A stretch of 64,000 nucleotides of DNA from Epiperipatus broadwayi (Eukaryota > Onychophora > Udeonychophora > Euonychophora > Peripatidae). Position 1 is the stretch's first letter; each line of letters starts with the position of its first letter. The position numbers and the translations under genes are program-made. Shown in pieces: positions 36,955 through 46,509 of the stretch. The stretch covers positions 3,288,001-3,352,000 of the forward strand of contig JAQFVV010000013.1 in the NCBI GenBank assembly GCA_028023455.1. Reading direction: 5' to 3'. The notes below the pieces were generated by a model that was given only the letters and a program-made list of their open reading frames with translations, searched no databases and had not been told where the DNA came from.

Positions 36955-38848
36955 TTAATTAGCATGCCTGAGGATATGCTCTTCATCCAGTAGCCTAAGT
37001 TGCCCCCAAGTGTCTCCAAAGTGCTTTTCTGGTATTAACAAGCGATCCCTGAACATAGTCCTTCAAATAAATTTTTTACATATCTCCGATAGTTCCTTAC
37101 TTCCTTGCTTAAAAACAAAATAATTTCTAGTTAACCACATGGCATAAAGCAGGAATAGTCCCATTCTAATCATAGCAAAAACAACACTCATTATAGCGTC
37201 CTTGATTCTTAGAATTTTCATGTTAGCCAGCAATACTCTGGTTATAATATTTTGTCTAGAAGAACTCAAAAATCGGCAAGCAGTAAAAATATGTCCAATA
37301 GTTTCATCCGCAATTTTACATAAGCCACATAGTGGTTCTATTTTAGAGAAACTTCTATAATTTACCAAAAAATGATTCATTGGCAAGACTGTGCTTCTAA
37401 GTAGCAAAATTTTAATTTCCTGATTAGTAATCTGGTAGATAAATCAAGCTCAGTGGTTAATTCAGTAATGTTTGCATGCATGTGTCTGTAAACTATCCAG
37501 AAAGTGTTAGCATTGTTAATAATTGATGCCATAACTTTGAAGAATTTGTTGGTTTACATTAACAGCTCCATGTCCCACTTCATATGGGTGGCAGCATGTC
37601 AATAGGCTCAATATCATCCTGTAATGAGTCCACTGACAATTTTGCATTCATCATGTTAACCACTCATAGGAATTTCTGAATAAAAAAGGTGTTGAGATCA
37701 TGCAACCCAAGCTTATTCATGTTTTTTGGTCTCTGCATCTTGGCTAAACTGATGGTTACTGTTTTCCTCTTCCACAAGATGCCAGTACAGAATGAGTTTA
37801 TTGCATTCTAAAAGGACCTGGTTGGTTTAAGAAGTGGCATGAAGTAATTAATTTGCAGAAGCACCAACATATTGATCAGTGCCATCTTACCCAGGAGTGA
37901 TAAGTAGATCATCCTTAAGAGAGCACTTGCAACCTTTTTGCTTTTTTCTAGAATACTGTTTTGCAGTGCTCTTCTCATAACCGATCTGGACAGCACCATG
38001 GAGAATCTAAGTAAGTTTTGAAGTTTTCCTGAGAATCTTGAAGCAATTGCTGTCACCTGATGGATCTTTCAGGTAGCAGATTTCTCAGAGTTTATTTTTA
38101 ACCCATATCTCCTGGTGTATTCATCCAGAAGTTTATATAGTTTGGGAAAGTATTTATGCAAGGGAAGGATGACTGTAAGGTCATCAACATATGATATGTG
38201 ATGAACTTTTCCCCCAGCACTGGGACAAATGCTCCAGGAAGATGTTTCTCAATAGCTGTTAATAGGAGGTTTGCATAGTCTATAAACACAAGTTGCTAAG
38301 AGATGACTCCTGAGGTATTGATAGATGTGATTTAAACCCTGGGACCAAAGAGTCATCCAATGATATATATATATTGATCTATTTAGCAGCAGACTTGCTA
38401 TAATTCTGATATAAACTTTGGGTACCCTGTAGCATTCCAAAATTGAGAACAAATTTTGCAGGCACCATAAAGTCAAATGCTGCCATGAAGTCCACCTGCA
38501 CCACAATAGGTCCTGGTGTTTTTTTTTGGTCCTTATATACTCCACCAATAAGGCAAATCTCTTTACTGCCTCAATGGTGAATGATCCCTTGCAGGCAAAT
38601 TGGTGCAAGAAAATTTTACTGAGCAACTGCTGTTGGATCTTATCCTTAACAAGTGATTTGATGATTTTTATTAGTATTGGAGTTACTGATATGAGTCTTA
38701 AATTAGTTAATTTAGATGGATTCAATGACTTTTTGAGAAAAGGTACAAGCATAATGGGGTACAGGTAAGGGATAATCTGAAATTCTCTGGCCAGCACACC
38801 AATGACTTGATGGATTATTTTAACTGTGAAAATACTCAAGTGCAACAA
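36955..38848 (-). pseudogene. LINE reverse transcriptase with zf-RVT-type domain (frameshifted)
   Basis: In minus-strand order: PFLKKSLNPSKLTNLRLISV (the RT 'P..K......R PI.L' block), FACKGSFTIEAV; then, in a shifted frame, VQVDFMAAFDFMVP (motif A with the catalytic Asp, about 38510-38470). In a third frame HISYVDDLTVILPL (motif C YVDD, about 38200-38160) and LLDEYTRRYGLKINSEKS follow; the YVDD is intact although the frame around it is not. The segment 37407-36955 is a single frame with one TGA (37065-37063): LCGLCKIADETIGHIFTAC has the C-x2-C...H-x4-C pattern of zf-RVT domains, and FRDRLLIPEKHFGDTWGQL forms the tail. At least three frameshifts make it inactive. Confidence 0.75.
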
Positions 38849-38925
38849 GACAAATCGTGGTATCCCATGAAGGCTCGGATGTATGTGTTCCAGATAAGAC
38901 TTCAGCCAGAGTGATTTTTATGATA
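36955..38925 (-). mobile_element. Non-LTR retrotransposon (LINE) with zf-RVT C-terminus, decayed
   Basis: A minus-strand LINE fragment covering most of the reverse transcriptase and the whole C-terminus, with its 3' coding end at TAA 36957-36955. The 5' part with endonuclease is missing. Gene order RT, then a zinc-finger-like zf-RVT domain, then a basic/aromatic tail matches LINEs of the L1/Tx1 or related clades; I cannot fix the clade. A more decayed relative lies at 44190-48400 in the same orientation. Confidence 0.75.
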
Positions 38926-39289
38926 ATTATTAGTAAAGTTTTATATCACAAGATATAATAGAAGCAGTTAGGATCCAACAAGATATCATCTATGGAGCAA
39001 TATTGTAAATTAATATGACAATTTACGATTATTAAAAAAATTACAGACTGACCTCAAATATCTATTTAATTGTTAATAGCCCCCTCCCACATTTTTACAA
39101 TTCTGAACTGTAATTGATTAATTTAGAGCTGCCAAATAATAAATCATATCAGAATTTGCTGCTATATAATTAACTGATAAGAATTTTCAAAAAGATAAAT
39201 AGAGTAGCTGCTCCTTAAATTAATTTATATTTACTGATGACTCCAATAGCTTAAACATAGAATATAATGTCAGATTAGTTATAATTTTT
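38926..39289. other. Short AT-rich spacer between two retroelement relics
   Basis: No coding or repeat signal recognised. Confidence 0.5.
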
Positions 39290-40270
39290 TCTGTTTATTT
39301 TCTTTTTCATTATCATTTCCAACTATGATCATTCCACTACTGAATCAATTCACCAAATCTATAATTTCTCTTTTCATATACCCACAGAAATCTTCCCTAT
39401 CTTGTCCATCCATCTAATATATTATTTTCTTTCTGGACTTTTCAAATCTCTTGGAATTTGGTTTAAGTTTTCAACTGCCAATCTGCTATCATCTTTTCTA
39501 ACAATATGTTCTGCCTAACTCCATTTTAATCTCTTAATTCTTTCAATAATGCTAATAATATAGGGTTTTATCTTTCATGCATGTATTTCATTTCAATTGT
39601 AACTCTCAACATACATCTTTCTTTATTTTGCTATGATCTACAGTCTTTGAATTTGACCTTTTGTTAAGTGTCCAAATCTCAGATCCATACATGAAAAGAA
39701 AAGACACATTAAAAAAAATTTTAACACATAGGTATATTTTTCTTTCATCCATGTTTAATTCTATGATTAATTTCAACCATCATATTTCAGTCAATATTAA
39801 TAATCTTACAAAAATATTTACAGTTGCTAACTTTTCTATTTATTTTCTCTTTTTTTTAAAAAATTATCTTTACTCTAACTTTCTTGTGTTCACTTGAAAG
39901 TTCTTGTAATATTTCTTGAAGTTTTGCAAGATTACTTGCAAAAGCAATCATATCAATATCTCTAAAATCAACATAATTTAAATAAGAATCATTTATTCAT
40001 AAAATGCTTACTGTAAAATTAAAAAAAGTTTTGGAGATATGGAATACATTTTTATCAATATTAATCTTATAGTGCAGCCATGTAATATAACCACTACTGT
40101 AGAGTTTTGATAAATATCCGTCAAAATTTGGCAATATCCTGGATCTATATCTTAATATTTCAAAGCTTTTATATCACTATAGAAATAACTATAGCATCAA
40201 ACCATTTCATAATTTTCTTCTTATAAAATAGTAAATCCATTCCAAATTTAATTGTTAAATGACTAAATGC
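39290..40270 (-). mobile_element. RTE-like copy 3, old and heavily mutated
   Basis: The minus strand aligns by eye to the RTE copies at 30.6 and 45 kb from the AFD block (ATGAAATGGTTTGATGCTATA, about 40210) through a YVDFRDIDMIAFASNLAKLQ region (about 39975-39920, the degraded active-site motif), EINHRIK (about 39770), SETWTLN-equivalent sequence (about 39680) and the 3' end TGGAATGATCATAG...GATAATG (about 39310). Most codons are broken. It is much more diverged than the other two copies, so the family has been active over a long period. Confidence 0.75.
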
Positions 40271-41338
40271 TAGGTTATAAATCAAATTTTATAAAAAGTA
40301 ACTTAGTCATGGTTGACTGTGATATATCTTTTAGACTGAATTATTTTTAATTGCAATTACTATATCTTTATTTTAATCTTAATAATTCACATTCCTGTAC
40401 AAACTATGAGATAAAATATTCTTTATGTGTTACTCATATTGTCCTTGATCACATAAATGAAAATATTTAATATATAAAAGGAGTATTAATGTTCAATGCT
40501 TATTTGATATAACATTAGAGTAGTTAGATTAGCCAAATTGCAATTTAGTAGTGAAAATCATTTTATAGTTTGTAGGAATATAGACTGTATAATATATACT
40601 TTCTGAATTCTCACCTCTATATAATGGCATATGTCAATACCACTAAAACCCTTGTATTACCATATTTAAAACATTTTTGGTAAACAAGTGATAATTTTGC
40701 TGACAGTTTAAATTGTTACACTGCTACACAATGATAAATATGAACTTTCACTGTACTATCTCATTTCTATATAAAAATGTAGCCTATAAATAAATATTTT
40801 GTTTTTTTACATATTTGTTAATACAAGGATTATATGTCATTACAGAGATGAGAATTCAGAGGACATCATATTATATAATATTAATTGCAATATATTTATA
40901 ATATTGCATATTGGGAGTGATGAAGATATTTTTAAAAGTAATTAAAATGAGTACATCTATTCTGGGAAAAATAAAACAGTCAAAAAAAAAGTTCAGTTCA
41001 AAATCTGTAAATTCTGTACAATGATTCCAATCTCAGTGTGGATTTGTAACTTATAAAAATTAAAGTTGTCTATAATTAGCATAATATTTTTTCATGATAT
41101 ATTCTTCTATGTATTTATCTTGTTTATGGATATAAATATGGGAGTATAAAGATATCTATTATACTATAAAGAAAGCAGACAATAAACAGCCTTCTGCTAT
41201 TTCAAACATGATTTATTAAATGTATAAAAAATAATAGCAAAATCAAAAAAGAAGATTCTCAAATAATTCTTACAAAATAAAAATCTTTGATAAAAATTTG
41301 TTCAGGGAAAAATTAAAAGGATTGCATTAAAAGTTTTT
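40271..41338. other. AT-rich DNA without recognised features
   Basis: Nothing supportable apart from short A/T runs. Confidence 0.5.
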
Positions 41339-41356
41339 GTGTGTGTGTGTGTGTGT
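41339..41356. repeat. (GT)n microsatellite
   Basis: A GT dinucleotide run of about nine units, immediately beside the hammerhead repeat cluster and followed by a T run. Confidence 0.85.
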
Positions 41357-41482
41357 TTTTTTCTATATGCATTATAAATATTTATATAAGGGATTTGAAC
41401 ACAGACTTTCAAGCTCCCTTCAGCTATCCAATCCATCTCATATTACCAATATATATGACCATATACATGTGTAAAAGATAAA

Positions 41483-41533
41483 TTATCTCCAATATACATA
41501 TTTCGTGCTGAACTAGTGCTCATCAGTTGGTTC
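41483..41533 (-). ncRNA. Type I hammerhead motif with weakened stem II
   Basis: On the minus strand CCAA, CTGATGA, GCACTAGTTCAGCAC, GAAA, TATGTATA, TTGG follow in order. The core is complete: A15.1 at 41501, U16.1 at 41494, H17 = A at 41493. Stem I is CCAA/TTGG plus ATCT/AGAT beyond a GAA bulge. Stem II keeps the closing G-C, C-G and T-A pairs but has two adjacent mismatches, so cleavage after 41493 may be slow. Confidence 0.65.
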
Positions 41534-41962
41534 AGATCATCATCTCCCACACACATATATATAATCAGTGCTCAATTTATATTAAGATAATAATATCTTC
41601 AAACTTTAATGGACAGGCTACAATCTACTTTACCTTCCAACTCTTCAGCCATTCATACCATTGAAAACTTGATGACAGAATGCCCAAATCCCCCATTGAT
41701 GACATTAGTGTCATGCCAATGTTGGCCTTAAGTCACTTTGACTTCTCATTTATAGGAACTTCTCCATTTAAATACATAAAAGAAGGATTGGCAGGATATA
41801 GGCTAAATTTGTAATGGTTGATTGAATACAAATACAATTTGTATACCTGGAGTTATGTAATTATATAAAGGATGTGTACACAGACTTTCAAGCTCCCTTC
41901 AGCTATCCAATCTAATACAACCGATATACATGATCACACGCATGCATAAAATATAAACAATT

Positions 41963-42016
41963 TCCAATATACGTATTTCATCCTGAATACAGCACTCATC
42001 AAGTTGATCTAGATCA
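41963..42016 (-). ncRNA. Degenerate hammerhead copy
   Basis: The minus strand retains GATGAAATACGTATATTGG and GAGTGCTG, but the core CTGATGA has gained a base (CTTGATGA) and stem II is interrupted. It should be inactive. Confidence 0.6.
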
Positions 42017-42434
42017 TCTCCCATACATGCATGTGGCCATGTGTATCATTTGTATGAGATAGATTGGATAATTGAAAGGAGCTTGAAAGTCTGTGTTCAA
42101 ATCCCTTATATGATTATCTAACTCCAGGTAAATAAGTTATATTTGTATTCAATAAAACATTACAGATTTAGCCTGTATCCTGCCCATCTCTCTTCTAAGT
42201 ATTTAAATAGATAAGGTCTTGCATGAGATCTCTGAGTGACTTAAGGCCAACATGGGCATACAATAATTCTGGCATCAATGGAAGATTTGATATTCCATCA
42301 TCACATTTCCAATAGTATGGATGGCTGAAGAATTGGAAGGTGGAGTAGAATAAAAACCTGACTATTAAAGTTTGAAGATTTGCTATCTTAATATAAACAG
42401 AACACTGATTATATATATAAGTATAGGAGATGAT

Positions 42435-42489
42435 GATCTGGACCAACTGATGAGTGCTAGTTCAGCATGAAATACGAATATTGGAAATC
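42435..42489 (+). ncRNA. Type I hammerhead ribozyme, best preserved copy
   Basis: Core intact: CTGATGA (42447-42453), GAA (42469-42471), A15.1 42472 with U16.1 42479, H17 = A 42480. Stem II GTGCT (42454-42458) pairs fully with AGCAT (42464-42468), one G.U included, and its loop is AGTTC. Stem I CCAA (42443-42446) pairs with TTGG (42481-42484), then an internal loop TCTGGA-type and GAT/ATC. Stem III is only AT/AT with a four-base loop, typical of repeat-borne animal hammerheads that may act as dimers. Predicted cleavage is after 42480. Confidence 0.8.
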
Positions 42490-42620
42490 ATTTATCTTTT
42501 ATGCATATGCGTGGTCATCTGTATTCTTTGAATGAGATAGATTGGATAGCTGAAGAAAGCTTGAAAGTCTGTGTTCAAATCCATTATATAATTACACAAG
42601 TCCAGGTATATAAATTATAC

Positions 42621-44189
42621 TTGCATTCAATCAAACATTATAAACATTAATAATTTACTTTATTACAAGCAACTATCTAAAGAATATAAACAAGTCAGCA
42701 ATTGTGTATTTAAAATGATTGGTTAAAAAATGATAAATGGCTTCTTGACTTCTCTTTCATACTATATTTTATATTGTCCAACTGTAAGGGGTAGTAATAA
42801 AAAATATAAACTAAAGATTGTAATTATCTTGTACATTTTTTTTAGAATTTGGCAATTTAGATTACATATTATTATCTTAATTGATATTACTTTTAAAAAA
42901 AAATATGGTAATCAATTTACATCAATTATACTGTGTGTATATATTTAATAAATTTAAATTCAGCGTTAAGTATATTTGTGATGTAGACCAAGAGCATTAG
43001 TGAACAACAGAAACAATTAATTAAAACTATATGTACTTATAAAATATGTAATAGCAATATTCAACATCAATCAACCTTCACATACAATATAATACTGCTA
43101 AGGATTACCGATATTAGTATTTATTGTAAAAAGGCAACATACATACACATATTTATAGACATATATTCACAAACATTCATATATACGATTGCAGAAAATA
43201 TATTACATATTTAATAAATATAAGTTAAAAAAAGCAAGTCCTGATATTATATATACAATCTTAACAAAATTATTAAGAAAAACAGTCAAACCTTTCTATT
43301 TGAAAGCCACAAATATTTACACAATTTAATAATTCTAATACAGAATAAGATCAAGATTTATCTCATTACTGATAGAGAATGAACATTTTAAAATACCTTA
43401 TTTTAATCAACAACTTAAAGGAACTTAAACATTCGCGATTCCTTTTACCAACTTGTCAAACAGGTTTCCTCGCCATTACAAAAAAAAAAAAAATAGCAAG
43501 TGTTTTTCATTTAAATTGTAAGAAGTAAATAATAAATTATACTGCACTCAGTTAATCTTTGACTGAAGGCATGGAGGTAAAACTACTTTATAAGGCATTT
43601 AATTGTAGGTTCATGTTTCACAATGTTAACATCATGTACAAAGAGAAAATTAAAAATATTTTTTTAAGACTTAATTAAAACACATCTCACTTTCTCTATA
43701 TAAAAATATAAATATTCATACAGATGCTTTATATTCTGTAATATATGTCCATAGATCATTCCTATTTTCAAAAACCTCTTTATTTTTTTTTTGTTAGAAG
43801 TATTCAAATATAATATACACTTTTTCTTCCTTTTTTAAATTAATTTGTTTTATATGTATATACTTTTTCATAATGTAAGTCTCCTCTTCCTGCTTTTCTT
43901 TTTGTAAGGTTCTCATATTTAGATTTTCTTGAGTTTTTAATATTTAAAGAGGATTATTCCTAAGTGGATTTTCCATACAATTCTATTAGAGAAATAATAC
44001 TTAAATTTTATTTACCTATGGAAGAACGATTATTTGTTTTGTTTTTGTTTCCTGACACATTGTATTTTTTTATCATCAAAAATTAAGTAACTTGGATAAT
44101 AACATTGATCATCTAAAGATATGCACTATAAATGATGCAACATAGAGTTCAAAGTTTTAATGTGTGTTTTTGGAATATCTGCTTGAGAA
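42621..44189. other. AT-rich DNA without recognised features
   Basis: Nothing supportable beyond homopolymers (for example A near 43481-43493). Confidence 0.45.
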
Positions 44190-44910
44190 TGGTAATTCCT
44201 ACTTTGAAACTAAAACATTCTTAGTGTTGCAAAGTAGGAGCTTAATTGAAATATGCAGTAGGTTTTCTGTGTGCATATTACAGAAATTACATGTAGAATT
44301 AAATTCTGCAGTAGGTTTTCTGTGTGTATATTACAGAGAGTGCATGTAGAATTAAAATCTAACTTCAATTTGTCAATAAGGTATTGTTTAGTTGGAATAT
44401 TATTCTGAAGTAGATTCAATAATAATTTTAATCAAGTATACTAAAGTTTTAAAATCTTGATAGAGTTTTAGTAATGGGCAGAGATGTTGTCAAGTGACCT
44501 TATGTTATAATTTAACTAGTAGATCAATATGTTGGAAGATATTATCAATAAGAAAGGTTCTTCCACAGTAAAACATTATATTTAGCAATTTGGTGGCAGC
44601 ATTGCATTGATTAGTGGATATTTAAAGATGCTAATATATCATTGGCTTTTATGTATGAGAACGATTGGGAGCAGAAAAAATTAGATCAATATATATATAT
44701 ATGAGTAGGAAACTGCTTTTAAATGACAGCAGGCATGAGAATGTATCCCAAATATATGATTAAAAAAATAGTGTTTATTGTGAAAGGTATAATGATTTTA
44801 ATAAGAATGACTACATGATTTAAATAATTATTCAATTTGAGCAGAGATAAGTTGAATGCAATGTCCAGAAATATGATGGCAACCAGCAAAATATGATGGA
44901 GAGTTGCCAT
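44190..44910 (-). pseudogene. LINE relic, C-terminal part with zf-RVT-like motif
   Basis: The minus-strand frame 44419-44210 reads MNLLQNNIPTKQYLIDKL then STCTLCNIHTENLLQ, which parallels LLRSTVLPMNHFLVNYR...CGLCKIADETIGHIF of the LINE at 36.9-38.9 kb; the Cys pair of the zinc-finger-like domain is kept. A 53-bp tandem duplication within it (44255-44307, 44308-44360) repeats part of the domain. It is the downstream half of the relic that continues at 46510-48400 and is separated from it by an RTE insertion. Confidence 0.55.
44255..44360. repeat. 53-bp tandem duplication inside the LINE relic
   Basis: GCAGTAGGTTTTCTGTGTG...TAGAATTAAA occurs twice at a 53-bp offset with a few differences. 53 is not a multiple of three, so it shifts the relic frame. 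Confidence 0.85.
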
Positions 44911-44912
44911 AA

Positions 44913-46380
44913 AAGAGAGATGACATCAAGAAATGTGTAGAAGACTTCTATCAAGAATTATATAGTAATAAAGAACAAGTGCCTCCTATATGTATTATAT
45001 GTTTTGAATTGTCCAGAATTTTGAATGAGGAAGAAAGGGAAGTCTCCAGATAATGATGGAATTATAATTGATATATTAAAAGAAGCAGGTGAAGAAATAG
45101 AATTTTTTTTAGCAAAGTTATATACCAAATGTCTAAATGATAAAGAAGTACCAGATGATCGGAAGAATGCAGTATTAATATTAATATTTAAAAAAGGTGA
45201 TAAAGAAGATAATAGAAATTACAGATCTATCAGTCTTTTATCAGTTTTATACAAAATTTTTACTAAGATAATTACAACTCATCTACAGAAAACACAGGAT
45301 TTCCACCAACCAAGAGAACAAGCTGGATTTAAAAGTGGTTTTAGTATAGTAGATCATATCCAGGTATTGAGAAAAGTTATAGAAAGAACAAATGAATATG
45401 AGTTGCCATTATGCTTAGGATTTGTAGATTTTGAAAAGGCATTTGATTCTATAAACATTTCTTCAGTGATTAAAGCATTGGATCATCAAGGTGTAGATCT
45501 AGGATATTGTCATATCTTAAAGAATATTTATAAAAATGCAACAACAACAATTGGATTACATAATGATAGTAGGAAAATCAACATTGAAAAGGGTGTAAGA
45601 CAAGGTGACTCCATATCTCCAAAACTTTTTACAGCAGTGCTGCAAGAAGTATTTTGTGGATTAAAATGGGAAGCTAAATGAGTGAAAGTAAATGGAGATT
45701 ATTTAAGTCATTTAGATTTCACAAATGATGTAGTTGTTTTAGCAAATAATGCTTTAGAGCTACAGGAAATGTTGCAGGAATTATCAGATGAAAGTAGGAA
45801 AGTAGGACTAAAGATAAATGTTAAAAAGACTAAAGTAATGATTAATAGATTTTCTCAAAATATGAAAATAAAGATTGATTATGATGAGTTAGAAGAAGTT
45901 AACAGTTACAAATACCTTGTTTAGATTATTAATACAGATGGAAACATAATGGATGAAATTAATCATAGAATTAAACTTGGTTGGAGTGCTTTTGGTAGAA
46001 ATAACTTGGATACTAAAAGGAAATATGCCTATGTGTTTGAAAAGGAAGGTTTTAACAACTGTGTTTTACCAGTTCTTACTTATGGATCTGAGACTTGGAC
46101 ACTTAATAGAAGAGCAATACAGAGACTTCAGACCACTCAAAGAAGTATGGAGAGATGCATGTTGGGAGTAACAAGAAGAGATCGAAAACACAATGTATGG
46201 GTAAGAGAACAAACAGGTGTTACTGACCTCATTGAAAAAATTAAAAGACTGAAGTGGAGTTGGGCTGGACATATTGCTAGAAGAGATGATAATAGATGGA
46301 CAATTGAAATTTTAAACTGGATTCCAAGAGATTGTAAAAGACCCAGAAAGAGACCACATGTGAGACGATGGATGAAATAA
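44913..46380 (+). pseudogene. RTE ORF2: reverse transcriptase and C-terminal domain, three defects
   Basis: After an initial frame (44913 to about 45025) and a small deletion/frameshift, a single frame runs from 45025 to TAA 46378-46380, broken only by TGA 45679-45681 (a Gly codon in copy 1) and TAG 45922-45924 (CAG in copy 1). Blocks in order: GKSPDNDGIIIDILK, ILIFKKGDKEDNRNYRSISL, EQAGFKSGFSIVDHIQ, GFVDFEKAFDSI (motif A Asp intact), VRQGDSISPKLFTAV, LDFTNDVVVLANN (motif C, where the first Asp of A-D-D is Asn), EEVNSYKYLV, LTYGSETWTLNRRAIQRLQ, LKWSWAGHIARRDDNRW and RPRKRPHVRRW. RTE enzymes copy element RNA at a nicked target; this copy is inactive but is the most complete RT here. Confidence 0.9.
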
Positions 46381-46500
46381 GAAAGTGTGCAGGGGTGATG
46401 TGGAGAAGAGAAGCTAAAGATAGGAAAAGATGGATTGAACTTGGACAGATCTTCATCCTGCAGTGGATTGATAATGGTTGATGATGATGATGATGATAAT
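44913..46500 (+). mobile_element. RTE-like non-LTR retrotransposon copy 2 (5'-truncated)
   Basis: Starts at RDDIKKCVEDFYQELYSNKE, later in ORF2 than copy 1, and ends with ATAATGGTTGATGATGATGATG plus TGATAATG (to about 46500), the same 3' end as copies 1 and 3. Sequence similarity to copy 1 is very high by eye along the whole RT. It is inserted, in the opposite orientation, within a decayed minus-strand LINE (44190-48400). Confidence 0.85.
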
Positions 46501-46509
46501 GAATAAAAA

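Larger units (their letters stand above)
41385..42620. mobile_element. Hammerhead-bearing tRNA-like repeat cluster B
   Basis: A large palindrome built from copies of the 12.4-12.9 kb repeat. A minus copy (41385-41862) starts with the complement of GTGTTCAAATCCC, then the hammerhead, body and a tail containing AGCCTATATCCTGCC. A second minus copy (41863 to about 42030) joins a plus 3' fragment ending GTGTTCAAATCCC (42093-42105). A plus copy (42121-42620) ends GTGTTCAAATCC (42571-42582). TTCAAATCC with flanking GAAAGTCTG is a tRNA B-box-like Pol III element. Order in each full copy is body, hammerhead, tRNA-like module, short tail. No protein is encoded. Inverted joins could form by template switching or recombination. 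Confidence 0.8.

Noticed and set aside
39661-39897. Plus-strand open frame of 78 codons
   Set aside because: Antisense of the decayed RTE copy 3.
42551-42570. CTGAAGAAAGCTTGAAAG as a second hammerhead core in cluster B
   Set aside because: The would-be stem II is only AAGCTT with no loop, and no stem I or III can form; it belongs to the tRNA-like module.
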